A stretch of 64,000 nucleotides of DNA from Fibrobacter sp. (GTDB lineage: Bacteria; Fibrobacterota; Chitinivibrionia; Chitinivibrionales; Chitinispirillaceae), in contig JAAZBG010000120.1 of NCBI GenBank assembly GCA_012513915.1, positions 1 to 64,000 of the forward strand, written 5' to 3'. Below are positions 54,898 to 63,271 of this stretch, piece by piece. Made by a program: the position numbers and the translations under genes. Every line of letters starts with the position of its first letter. The first letter of the stretch is position 1. Under the pieces are notes generated by a model. It made no database searches. It was not told the origin of the DNA and worked only from the letters and a program-made list of their open reading frames with translations.

Positions 54898-56090
54898 CAC
54901 ATGAGAGAAAATTGATCAGTGCGAATGAGTTCCTTTTTGGTAAACCTGTCAGCCTTATGAAACTGGGTACATCATCGATACTGCTTGCAATCATACTGTT
55001 TACCGTATTTGAGTATCATGCATATTTACCGCCATCATCGTATCCTGTCCCCACAATTCCGGGGGATTATTTTGTTCTTGCCGGGATATTGTTTTATACC
55101 ATAGTCATCCATATAAAACCCTGGGGACTGTTGCGGTATCCGCGGATGAACAATATCGCGTTCCTCAGTGGCTTGACATGGGAAAAAAGGCAGGCGGTTG
55201 CATCACAATATACAAAAAGAAAATTTTTTGAAAGTCTTCTGTTTATCGCGATATTTTATACGATCAGGTATGCGTTGATTTTTCATGCAGATCACTCTCC
55301 CGGTCTGATTTCACTCCTGTTTCCCGAAATACCATCAGTGCTTGCATTCTATATGCTTTATAGGTACTCCGATAAGCTTGTTGGTTGTATTCCGTGTTCA
55401 AAACGTGAGTATATGCTTTCCAGTGAACAGACAGCCCATGGCAGCAGCATTTTACAAAAAGGTAACTGGCGTTTGCATTTGGCAGTCATACTTTCATATT
55501 TAGTCCCAAAAAATTTACGGACAATGACGTTACGGATACTACTATATATTATCAGATGTGATTTGTTCGGGTTTGCATTTGTCAACACTATGGCAGTTAT
55601 TATTTGCGGTATTATAGTTTTTCTGTTACCGTCAAGTGTTGGATTACTTGTCAGAGTTGTACTGTTGGTTGCACCGGTAGTACTACTCGGGGAGATCAGA
55701 GAAACGTTTTTTACAGCATTACAAAAGACAATTGATATACCATACTGGTCATTCAGGCCGAAGACGCTGATGCACACCTGTACATTTTTCATAGCACTTC
55801 TTGTTATTCCCTATATCGTTTTATTTACAGTGTGGCAACTACGATCCGGGGATGGAATTATCTCACCAAACAGTCTTTCATTTCTGGTATCGCTTGCAGC
55901 GCTTATCGGTACAGCTTCGAATATGTATGTCATATCGGCAGTAAGTCGTAAGGATCAATCCGGAGTGTTCTTTGCAATTGCAGTTTCGCTTTTATTATGT
56001 TCAATGATCCCTGTTGCGAAGGTCGTTTTTCCGATACTGGTGATTATTGGAAGCGTTGTTGTTTATAACAAAACGATACGCACACTATGA
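54894..56090 (+). CDS. Membrane permease partner of the ABC transporter
   Basis: This 398-residue protein has about ten hydrophobic segments (SSILLAIILFTVFEYHAYL, YFVLAGILFYTIVIHI, LLFIAIFYTIRYALIF, TMAVIICGIIVFLL, VVLLVAPVVLLGEI, ...). Its start lies in the stop region of the ATPase gene, so the pair forms an ABC transporter. I do not recognise a permease family and the substrate is unknown. Confidence 0.75.
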   Translation: MTHERKLISANEFLFGKPVSLMKLGTSSILLAIILFTVFEYHAYLPPSSYPVPTIPGDYFVLAGILFYTIVIHIKPWGLLRYPRMNNIAFLSGLTWEKRQAVASQYTKRKFFESLLFIAIFYTIRYALIFHADHSPGLISLLFPEIPSVLAFYMLYRYSDKLVGCIPCSKREYMLSSEQTAHGSSILQKGNWRLHLAVILSYLVPKNLRTMTLRILLYIIRCDLFGFAFVNTMAVIICGIIVFLLPSSVGLLVRVVLLVAPVVLLGEIRETFFTALQKTIDIPYWSFRPKTLMHTCTFFIALLVIPYIVLFTVWQLRSGDGIISPNSLSFLVSLAALIGTASNMYVISAVSRKDQSGVFFAIAVSLLLCSMIPVAKVVFPILVIIGSVVVYNKTIRTL

Positions 56091-56120
56091 ATATGTCAAA
56101 TAATGGTTGAGAGGAAATAC

Positions 56121-56798
56121 ATGAAATTTACAGATGCATTTAATAGAAATCCGCTTATAGGAATACTACGGGGCATTGAGCGCAGTCAGGCGACAAGCGT
56201 GGTACAGGCTGTTATTGATGGGGGAGTGACTTGTGTCGAGATCACCATGAATACACCGGGAGCTGCAGCGATTATCAATCTGGTCAGGGCTTATTTTAAC
56301 AATAAATGCTGTATTGGTGCAGGAACAGTGTTGACTGTCAGTGACTGTAAGGAAGCCATAGAAGCGGGTGCACAATATGTCGTAACACCATGTGTTGACA
56401 AAGATGTAATTGATTATTGTAAATCAAATGCCATTCCGGTTGTTCCCGGCGCACTCACGCCAACTGAAGTATATGCTGCATGGACCGCGGGGGCATCACT
56501 GGTAAAGGTGTTCCCGGTAATTTCCATGGGAGGCCCTGACTATATAAAGGAACTTCGCGGGCCGTTTACTACAATTCCGCTTGTTGCAGTAAGTGGTGTG
56601 ACAATTGACAAGGTGGATGATTATTTCAGAGCCGGGGTGAATGGGATCGGGCTTGGAACCAAACTATTCCCACCGGAACTTATTAAAGAGAAAAATTTTA
56701 AAAAACTTCAGGATATTGCTGAGGATTATACAAAAGCCATTGCAAAAAACCGGCCGGTTATTGAAGTTAAAGAGAAAAAATTAACTGATCTTATTTAA
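56121..56798 (+). CDS. eda: KDPG/KHG aldolase
   Basis: This 225-residue TIM-barrel aldolase has IGILRGIERSQATSVVQAVIDGGVTCVEITMNTPGAAAI read in parts, VTCVEITMNTP, GAGTVLTVSDCKEAIEAGA, TPTEVYAAWTAGASLVKVFPV with the Schiff-base Lys in LVKVFP, and GPFTTIPLVAVSGV. It cleaves KDPG to pyruvate and glyceraldehyde-3-phosphate, or 4-hydroxy-2-oxoglutarate. ATG 56121 has GAGAGGA upstream. No edd is adjacent, so a role in uronate catabolism is possible. Confidence 0.9.
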   Translation: MKFTDAFNRNPLIGILRGIERSQATSVVQAVIDGGVTCVEITMNTPGAAAIINLVRAYFNNKCCIGAGTVLTVSDCKEAIEAGAQYVVTPCVDKDVIDYCKSNAIPVVPGALTPTEVYAAWTAGASLVKVFPVISMGGPDYIKELRGPFTTIPLVAVSGVTIDKVDDYFRAGVNGIGLGTKLFPPELIKEKNFKKLQDIAEDYTKAIAKNRPVIEVKEKKLTDLI

Positions 56799-56805
56799 AT
56801 CAGGG

Positions 56806-56837
56806 AATCAGGTGGTTTGTTGCCAAACTGCCTGATT
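56806..56837 (+). terminator. Hairpin after eda
   Basis: AATCAGGTGGTTTG and CAAACTGCCTGATT pair with two G-U around a TTGC loop. No T tract follows, so termination efficiency is uncertain. Confidence 0.6.
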
Positions 56838-56945
56838 ACTTAGAAAAAAAACTATTGTATTTTTCCTAAAGGAAAATTCTTTCAGTTAATAGTTATCAGC
56901 CTTCCCATTAGGGCTGTTTTGGAGAAATCTTTTTAACCATATCGT

Positions 56946-57149
56946 TTGCATACTTCTATCTTTTTAGTATTGATTATTTTGTCTGGTACACTGCTAAACA
57001 CAAATTTTGAGTACATTGCTCCGGAAGGAACTGCAAAAGCGAACGCTGTTCTGGAATCAGTTAAACGCCGCAGAAAGTTTGAAGAATCACTAAAACGGAT
57101 CTTGCCTGACTTACGGGATGTTAAGAAAGTATTACATGGAAAAGTTTGA
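56946..57149 (+). pseudogene. C-terminal gene fragment upstream of the nucleotidyltransferase relic
   Basis: The frame reads FEYIAPEGTAKANAVLESV then KRRRKFEESLKRILPDLRDV before a stop at 57149, which overlaps the next relic's ATG (57136) by 14 bases as in an intact operon. The part before this is not protein-like. I cannot identify the family. It is likely the remaining end of the upstream member of a two-gene unit. Confidence 0.35.
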
Positions 57150-57660
57150 ACTTCTTTACAAAGTGCTATTGTTATTACACCATGCATCAGTCTTAAATGA
57201 TTGTGTTCTGATCGGAAGCTGGTGTCAGGATTTTTACCGTTACATGTATGGTAATCCTTTTCAGATACCTGCTGCAACAACAACTGATGCAGATCTTTTT
57301 TAGCCAAAAAAACTTAAATTCAAACCGCCAGTTGACATTGCAGGTATCATGGAAGAAACCGGATTTACAATCGAGCATGAGTGTACCGATGGTCAGACGC
57401 GGTTTATTCACGAGGATTTAAAGGTAGAATTTATTACAGAGGCTGGTACAAAAGGAGATGAGGCCGTACACTGGTTTTAAAATCTCAGCATTACTACACA
57501 GAAACTTTACTTCATGACAATATTCATTGATTATAATATTCAGGTTCCATTCAGGGATATTGTTGTCAGGATACCTGAGCCACAGGCTTTTGCACATCAC
57601 AAATTGATAGTAACCGCAACCCTGAGCGACAGAACAGTACAAAATACAAAAATACCTGCC
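57136..57660 (+). pseudogene. GSU2403-like nucleotidyltransferase-fold protein relic with two in-frame stops
   Basis: One reading frame holds MEKFELLYKVLLLLHHASVL, IGSWCQDFYRYMYGNPFQ, TTTDADLF, a TAG (57301-57303), PKKLKFKPPVDIAGIMEE, FIHEDLKVEFITEAGTKG, a TAA (57478-57480), and then IDYNIQVPFRDIVVRIPEPQAFAHHK. The layout with a D-x-D motif fits the GSU2403 nucleotidyltransferase-fold family (NTP_transf_8-like). Both lesions are single stops in a continuous frame, with no frameshift. The C-terminus dissolves after LIVTATLSD at the recombinase-like site. Confidence 0.6.
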
Positions 57661-57680
57661 TACGTCTGTCCGCGCGGACT

Positions 57681-57806
57681 ATGCCGAATAAGATCCTATT
57701 ATGTAAATCATGCAACTACCATATACTTCGCCAGCGTGAGCGCCCGACGGTGTGGCTCCTGTTTATGGTTGCGGCCAGTTTACATAATGTGCTTATAGCG
57801 TATTAA
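57681..57806. repeat. Inverted pair of recombinase-like sites
   Basis: ATGCCGAATAAGATCC-TATTATGTAAAT (57681-57708) and, inverted, ATACGCTATAAGCAC-ATTATGTAAACTGG (57779-57806, plus-strand TTTACATAAT...) share AT..CG.ATAAG and ATTATGTAAA. I recall similar CGAATAA and TTTACATAAT units near tyrosine recombinase genes. They flank about 70 bases with no gene and lie between a relic and an ORF6N gene. Confidence 0.4.
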
Positions 57807-57850
57807 TAACGCCGGCAGTTATTTGTGTCAATGTAATTTCTCAAGTAACG

Positions 57851-58435
57851 TTATTCGATACGATTTTTTTTAACTGGTGAAGTAAATCCCATTTTGCGTT
57901 TTTGTGATATTTGTGCAGGTGGGTTTAAAAGCTGGCGTATTGCATCAAAGACTATTTTAAACTGTTTATCATATTTCTTTTCGATACTGTCAATTTTTCG
58001 TTTAACATCAACAATTGATAACCCCATACGCCGGAATTGAACGAATGCTCTCATTATACTAATATTTACATCAATTGCCACATCGCTGTTAAGAACACCT
58101 GATAGCATTGCAATCCCCTGTTCTGTAAATACGTAGGGTAGTTTTCTGCGCCCGCCATGTTCACTTGATGTCGCAATTTGCGATATCAAGTTTTGGAACT
58201 CTTCTTTTGTGAGTTGAAACATGAAATCATCAGGAAATCGTTTGATGTTACGTTTAACTGCTTCGTTGAGTCGGCTGGTTGGAACGCGATAAAGCACAGC
58301 AAGTGCACTGTCAAGCATTACTGATTTTCCACGAATCTGGTAGATAAGACCTGTGATATCAGATATGGTAAGATTGTTGTTTATGGTAAACCTTTTATAT
58401 AATGAGAGATTTTTCCAGAGATTGATGAAAACCAA
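57851..58435 (-). CDS. ORF6N-domain protein
   Basis: This 194-residue protein has the ORF6N domain (GLIYQIRGKSVMLDSALAVLY, RLNEAVKRNIKRFPDDFMFQLTKEE, GGRRKLPYVFTEQGIAMLSGVL, VNISIMRAFVQFRRMG) and a C-terminal helix. ORF6N domains occur in phage anti-repressors and stand-alone bacterial genes and are often mobile. The N-terminal residues before NLTISDITGL are not typical, so the true start may be later. It is single, next to relics. Confidence 0.85.
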   Translation of the reverse strand: MVFINLWKNLSLYKRFTINNNLTISDITGLIYQIRGKSVMLDSALAVLYRVPTSRLNEAVKRNIKRFPDDFMFQLTKEEFQNLISQIATSSEHGGRRKLPYVFTEQGIAMLSGVLNSDVAIDVNISIMRAFVQFRRMGLSIVDVKRKIDSIEKKYDKQFKIVFDAIRQLLNPPAQISQKRKMGFTSPVKKNRIE

Positions 58436-58747
58436 AACAATACTAAAGTAAGCGATTAACTTAAATATACATTTTGTGCTTATTATCTGAAGTACGATAA
58501 AAATGATAAAATTACTATTAATGGGAATGTGTTGTATTCAGGAAGTATACCGGATGATCACCGCATCTCTTCCACCATGCCAGTGTAACCCGTATGCTTC
58601 AAAACGGTTGTAATACATGGTGTATAGCAGGAAGTTTAAACCAATCCGCTTCCTTATCACACAATAGTATTGTATTTTTAGGTCTTTGCCGGTAATCCAC
58701 CCGGATCAACCGGCCTGTTTTACGACTCAAACAGGAGTATTTATTAC
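58436..58747. other. Intergenic region upstream of the GH45-like gene
   Basis: About 310 bases lie between the divergently transcribed ORF6N and GH45-like genes. I see no open frame, terminator or repeat that I can support. Confidence 0.4.
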
Positions 58748-60490
58748 ATGAATGTACATGTTGCTGCAACGTTACGCAGGGCAGGCTTTTTAGTAATGGT
58801 TACGGCGCTGCTATTTGTACCATACGCGCAGGCGCTGAGCGGGAAAGTTATTGATGAAAGCGGGGAACCAATTAAGGATGCGATCGTACGGCTTGTTAAT
58901 GCCGGGCTTTCAGATACATCTGCCAGTGATGGCACCTGGAGTATCTCTGTAACTGCAACACTGGAACCGCAGGTTCGCAAAATCGTGCTGCCATCACCGA
59001 TACTCAAGGGTGATATGCTCTATTTTGCTGTAAACGGTCCAAGTGCACAAGTTAAGGCAAGTGTCTACACCCTGAGCGGTAAAAAGTTATATACTGCACT
59101 TGACAGCAGGCTTAATGGCGGTTTTTATACATTATATCCGCTTGATAAGCAGACGTCAAAAACAATTTACATGGTGCGACTTCAGATCGATGACAACGTC
59201 TCGAGTTTTAAACTTATTGCAAATAATGGGAGGCGTAGTGTATCTGAACTATCCGCAGTCAAAAGGATGAAAGATAATCAGGGCGCATCAGGAAAACTTG
59301 CAAAACGGTTTGTTGTTATCGATACTGTCAAGGTATCAAAAGCGGGGTATGAGAGTGCTGCTCTTGTAATAAATTCATATTCTGAAGGCCCGTTGACAAT
59401 TACATTAAAAACCAATACACCATCATATTACCTTAATCCTCCGAGTCCGTGCTACAATCAGTTTTATGTAAAGGATTGTATCCCCGGTGATCCCAAATCT
59501 GCCTGTGGTGGCGAATGCACTGTTGCAAATTCCTGCAGTCCACCAGAGGATCAGAGCAAGGCAAATCGTCCGAAAACCTTTATTTGCCCGCGGTTTATGC
59601 TGTTTAGTACGGAAATGATACAGGCTGCAAAAGATGATGCTGCACTTTACGGATGGGAAAAGAATGGCGAGTTACCATTCAATTATGCAATCGTAGGACA
59701 TGATCCCGATGATGGTACCGGTGGTCTTGATGATACATCAAGCAGCTGTTGTCAGTGCTATCAGCTTGTCTATGAAACACCGGAACCAAGCTCACCAAAA
59801 CCACCCGAATTACCCTATCCAAAACCTTTAATTGTTCAGAGTTTTAATACCGCAGCAAGCGGTCCGAAGGGTTTTGATGTATTTATGGGGGCGGGAGGTT
59901 ACGGCGCATTCAACTCCTGTTATAACGATCCTGCATTCAGCAATACAACAAAATTCAATGAATTTATTTATGATAAATATCCCTACCAGAATCCGGGAAG
60001 CGGGGGAATCTCCTTTTTACGCTATGAGACAGAATGCAGGAAGTCGTGGCCGCCGACTATAGATGACGTAATGAGCGAAGAATGTCAGGAAAAAATAAAA
60101 GAGATGTGTAATCAGGCACTTGTCAATGCATCAGAACAGATTACTGAAGATACGCGCAGATCATGTATTCTTTGTAATCAGGTTGAGTCGCTCTATCATC
60201 AGAACTGGACCGTTATGGTAAAGCGTGTGCGTTGCCCCGAAAACCTGACCCGTGTTACCGGCTGTCGTCTCAAAGAGGATAAACTGCCGCTGCCTGTTCC
60301 TGATGTCAGGACACCTGCTCAGGCTGTTGCGAATGGTACGTTTAAAAGCGGTTATCATACAACAACCATGCAGGATTGCTGTAAACCGACATGTGCCTGG
60401 GCAAACTGGGTTGAGGGATATTTGCCTGTTGATGGCGAGTGGAATTCGTTTTATTCCTGTGACAAAAATGGAAAACCGTTTACACGATAG
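58748..60490 (+). CDS. Secreted GH45-like endoglucanase with circularly permuted catalytic domain
   Basis: This 580-residue protein has a signal peptide (FLVMVTALLFVPYAQA) and a CarboxypepD_reg-like domain at about 30-75 (GKVIDESGEPIKDAIVRLV). A strand-rich region at about 95-145 resembles type IX-type sorting or FlgD-like modules. The catalytic part covers about 240-580. GH45 blocks occur as CCQCYQLVY (C334), VQSFNTAASGPKGFDVFMGAGGYGAFNSC (in pieces; D377 matches the acid), RVRCPENLTRVTGCR, and last TTTMQDCCKPTCAW with D543 matching the general-base Asp that is normally near the N-terminus. It probably cleaves cellulose or related beta-glucans. Confidence 0.75.
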   Translation: MNVHVAATLRRAGFLVMVTALLFVPYAQALSGKVIDESGEPIKDAIVRLVNAGLSDTSASDGTWSISVTATLEPQVRKIVLPSPILKGDMLYFAVNGPSAQVKASVYTLSGKKLYTALDSRLNGGFYTLYPLDKQTSKTIYMVRLQIDDNVSSFKLIANNGRRSVSELSAVKRMKDNQGASGKLAKRFVVIDTVKVSKAGYESAALVINSYSEGPLTITLKTNTPSYYLNPPSPCYNQFYVKDCIPGDPKSACGGECTVANSCSPPEDQSKANRPKTFICPRFMLFSTEMIQAAKDDAALYGWEKNGELPFNYAIVGHDPDDGTGGLDDTSSSCCQCYQLVYETPEPSSPKPPELPYPKPLIVQSFNTAASGPKGFDVFMGAGGYGAFNSCYNDPAFSNTTKFNEFIYDKYPYQNPGSGGISFLRYETECRKSWPPTIDDVMSEECQEKIKEMCNQALVNASEQITEDTRRSCILCNQVESLYHQNWTVMVKRVRCPENLTRVTGCRLKEDKLPLPVPDVRTPAQAVANGTFKSGYHTTTMQDCCKPTCAWANWVEGYLPVDGEWNSFYSCDKNGKPFTR

Positions 60491-60546
60491 TCGTGCCGGG
60501 TGCCCGGTTCCACCTGTGCTCTAAGCCGCGCGATTACTTCAGATAA

Positions 60547-60574
60547 GCGATGCCGATACAAGGATCGGCATCGC
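60547..60574. terminator. Hairpin between convergent GH45-like and GH97 genes
   Basis: GCGATGCCGAT (60547-60557) and ATCGGCATCGC (60564-60574) pair perfectly around a six-base loop. No T tract follows on either side, so it may act with Rho or block readthrough as a structure. Confidence 0.65.
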
Positions 60575-60595
60575 ACTAACCATTATGCAGTTACT

Positions 60596-62737
60596 TTACC
60601 TGTTTTTTTTGTCAACGTTTATAAAAACGCCAGAGGGTAATCTGGAGATGGTTTCTCCTTTTGGTAGAGATTTCCCCTGAATAGTAAAAACATTCCCGGT
60701 ACGCTTTAATGAGAGTCCATTGCCAACTCCATCGGAAACAAAAAGGGAATGATTACGATGATTCATATTGGCAAAATTTTTAATGGTATTCCTCTCTTTA
60801 CTCCTGATTGACACCGGTACCTGATATGAATCGGGAATTTTAAAACAGAATCCACCGTTGGTATTGACCCAGAGCGAAAGGGGAGTGGATGGATTGATTG
60901 TAGCCGTAGTTTTTGTCATCGTGTACTTCGAAGAACCTGTGGTATCTTTATAGATATCCACTGTATACGAGCCTGCTTTCAAAAATGAGAGTGGAATAGT
61001 CATTGTTTTTGCTGCAACAGCGCTGATTCCGGCAATATACCAATCATTGCCTTTACGTCTGGCAAGAATGCATGTCTGCCCCGGATAACCATCAATGTAC
61101 CGGATATCATCCCAGGCACTTGGAACTGTTTTAAGAAAATTGTTGCCGATGCATCCGCTGTATCCTTCGGGCCTGTCGGCAAAATGCTGAATTCCCGATT
61201 CGTAAACAACAGAAAGTGCAACTTCATGGGCATCGGTGGAAGTACGTGTGGAACCACTGCCGTTTGTTAATTGACCCAATGTTAACAGTACCGGTGTGTG
61301 GTCCATCGGGCCGATCACATTACGCGTAAATGGTAACATGCAGTTATGTGATAATGACGGATATCCGCGTCCTATCCATTCGTATCCCATTACACCTTCC
61401 ATGGTCATGATATTGGGCCACCGTCTGCGTTGCCCTCTTGGCACTGTGCATCCGTGATACGTAACCATCAGTTTGTTATCGGCAAGACTCTTGGCACTCA
61501 TGTCATACCATTTCATGATGTTATTATTGTAATTGATACCATCACCACCATAAATAAAATCGATCTTAAGGCTTTTAAGACCCCATGAACGGCATTGCTG
61601 GGATACACTATTATGTTTTGACTGAGTATTTACCTCGGTATAGTTATACCATAATTCGTTTCCGACACTTTTTTGTGAACCATATTGACAAACTTCTGCA
61701 ACTCCCGACCTGTTAAAACCATCATCGATCAGATTAAGTTCCCATCCCATCTGACTTGCATAATCGACATACCTTTTTTGCTGTGCCATATCTCCGGTGT
61801 TCTGTGAGAGCCATGACCACATACTCCGGCCTGATTTGATCCAGCTTAAATCAGTCAATTCACATGGCGGATTGAGGTTTTCAACAACCGATGATTCGAT
61901 GATCGGTCCAAGTGAATTTCCAACAATCGCAACACGCCAGGGTAATTTCCAGGGTAGTGATCCACTGATTGCACCCTGGCCACTTGGATAGGCAATCTGG
62001 TAGACATTTTTACTTGCGCTTTTCGAGGCAAAGTGACAACCGGTATAATCACCGTATACTGCTGCCTCGGTGACAAGTGCCCATGCATTTGATGTTTTAA
62101 ATAAAATTGGAATGCCATAGCTTGATGCTGAGTTTCCTGCACTGAACTGGTCAAAGGTAGCCTCATCATCATTTGGCTTGTGTCCCCAGCCAGTTGATCC
62201 CGATGCAAATGTAAATCCAGTTACTTCACCGCTCACCTGAGTTGAACCACTTCCCATAAGTTCCGATCGTACTGCAGCAGCTTCGTTATATGCACGGAAA
62301 TAAAACGCAACCTGACGGTCATTTTTGTTAGAAAACGTAAGAACAAGTTCTGTGCAGTTATTACGGTATGATGAACGTTTACCGGAGGGAAGTGGATAAG
62401 TTTCATCAATGGTTGTTTGGGATTGTTTCACAAATGTCAGATCGGTAACAAAATCCTGATCACTGGTTTTCACTCCAACTGGCGACCAGTCCACAACGGC
62501 ATTTTCCCCTAAAAGGACCCGGAAATAGCAGTTCTTCTGGCCTGATGCAATTGCGGATATAATATCCTGTTTGGCTTCGATTCTTAATGATGAATCAGGT
62601 GAAAAAGCCGTCCAGGTTTGCGCATTGATACATAAAAAAGATAAAAACAGCAATACTGGTACCTGATAGGTGTATTTGGGTACACATCTGAGATACCCGA
62701 ATATGTGTTTCGTATCATTGCTTTTTTGTTTGTGCAT
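60596..62737 (-). CDS. Glycoside hydrolase family 97, retaining (alpha-galactosidase-like) type
   Basis: This 713-residue protein has a signal-like hydrophobic segment (VPVLLFLSFLCINAQ), the GH97 N-terminal beta domain (SPDSSLRIEAKQDI, RSSYRNNCTELVLTFSN), and a barrel with MWSWLSQNTG, WELNLIDDGF, GLKSLKIDFIYGGDG (nucleophile Asp as in retaining members), TMEGVMGYEW (acid/base Glu) and MLPFTRNVIGPMDHTP. The C-terminal extension of about 70 residues (ISRLPSGVFINV) resembles a sorting tail. GGAG lies before the ATG at 62737. Substrate class is inferred. Confidence 0.9.
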   Translation of the reverse strand: MHKQKSNDTKHIFGYLRCVPKYTYQVPVLLFLSFLCINAQTWTAFSPDSSLRIEAKQDIISAIASGQKNCYFRVLLGENAVVDWSPVGVKTSDQDFVTDLTFVKQSQTTIDETYPLPSGKRSSYRNNCTELVLTFSNKNDRQVAFYFRAYNEAAAVRSELMGSGSTQVSGEVTGFTFASGSTGWGHKPNDDEATFDQFSAGNSASSYGIPILFKTSNAWALVTEAAVYGDYTGCHFASKSASKNVYQIAYPSGQGAISGSLPWKLPWRVAIVGNSLGPIIESSVVENLNPPCELTDLSWIKSGRSMWSWLSQNTGDMAQQKRYVDYASQMGWELNLIDDGFNRSGVAEVCQYGSQKSVGNELWYNYTEVNTQSKHNSVSQQCRSWGLKSLKIDFIYGGDGINYNNNIMKWYDMSAKSLADNKLMVTYHGCTVPRGQRRRWPNIMTMEGVMGYEWIGRGYPSLSHNCMLPFTRNVIGPMDHTPVLLTLGQLTNGSGSTRTSTDAHEVALSVVYESGIQHFADRPEGYSGCIGNNFLKTVPSAWDDIRYIDGYPGQTCILARRKGNDWYIAGISAVAAKTMTIPLSFLKAGSYTVDIYKDTTGSSKYTMTKTTATINPSTPLSLWVNTNGGFCFKIPDSYQVPVSIRSKERNTIKNFANMNHRNHSLFVSDGVGNGLSLKRTGNVFTIQGKSLPKGETISRLPSGVFINVDKKNR

Positions 62738-62926
62738 AGAATTGTCTCCTTAACCTTCCTTAGTACATTGCAAGCTCATAAGATAATGTAAATGATTATT
62801 GTACGAAATGCTTTAAAAAAAATTAAAAGTGTACGCATAGTTGCGAATAAAAAACTGCATAACAGACTGTATAATAACATGATAGCATTAGTATGTTATA
62901 AAAATATCAAATATATTGCGAACATT

Positions 62927-63111
62927 ATGGTTAAAAAACTCATACTGTCAGCCGTCTTTTGGATAACCATCGGCTTATTTATGATGTGCAATATTCTTTT
63001 CTGGAACTTAAACTTCCTGCCGGGTATGAATCAGGATACTTTGTAGATTTTAACGCAGAGGGAAGAAGTGCACGTTGTCTGTACACAACATTTTCTTTCT
63101 GCCACACCTGA
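62927..63111 (+). pseudogene. Frameshifted small lipoprotein relic
   Basis: ATG 62927 encodes KKLILSAVFWITIGLFMMC, a lipoprotein signal with cysteine, then runs out of meaning at 63046. The +2 frame from about 62996 reads LELKLPAGYESGYFVDFNA and EGRSARCLYTTFSFC up to TGA 63111, which looks more protein-like. One frameshift would join them. It is very short and the call is tentative. The rest of 62738-63271 holds no supported feature. Confidence 0.3.
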
Positions 63112-63271
63112 ATTTCTAATGATTCAGTACTATATTATTATTGCAGCAATGTAAATACTGCCTCAGGCAGTTGAAATAGAACGTTGTTTTTTTTGTAAAC
63201 TGATTAACAAATGAATTCTTGACAAGTACCACACCATTACTCACCATTTTTCACGACAAGGAGTTCTTGCG

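Noticed and set aside
56933-57307. Minus-strand open frame of 124 codons over the relic region
   Set aside because: No ribosome binding site and no motif; the plus strand carries recognisable protein fragments in this stretch.
57301-57480. In-frame TAG and TAA codons as evidence of stop-codon recoding or selenocysteine/pyrrolysine
   Set aside because: There is no nearby SECIS-like structure or decoding tRNA, other genes use TAG/TAA normally, and the C-terminus decays; a relic explains all of it.
62792-63046. An 84-codon reading frame as an intact membrane protein
   Set aside because: Its first half has no protein character and its second half is better explained as a frameshifted lipoprotein starting at 62927.
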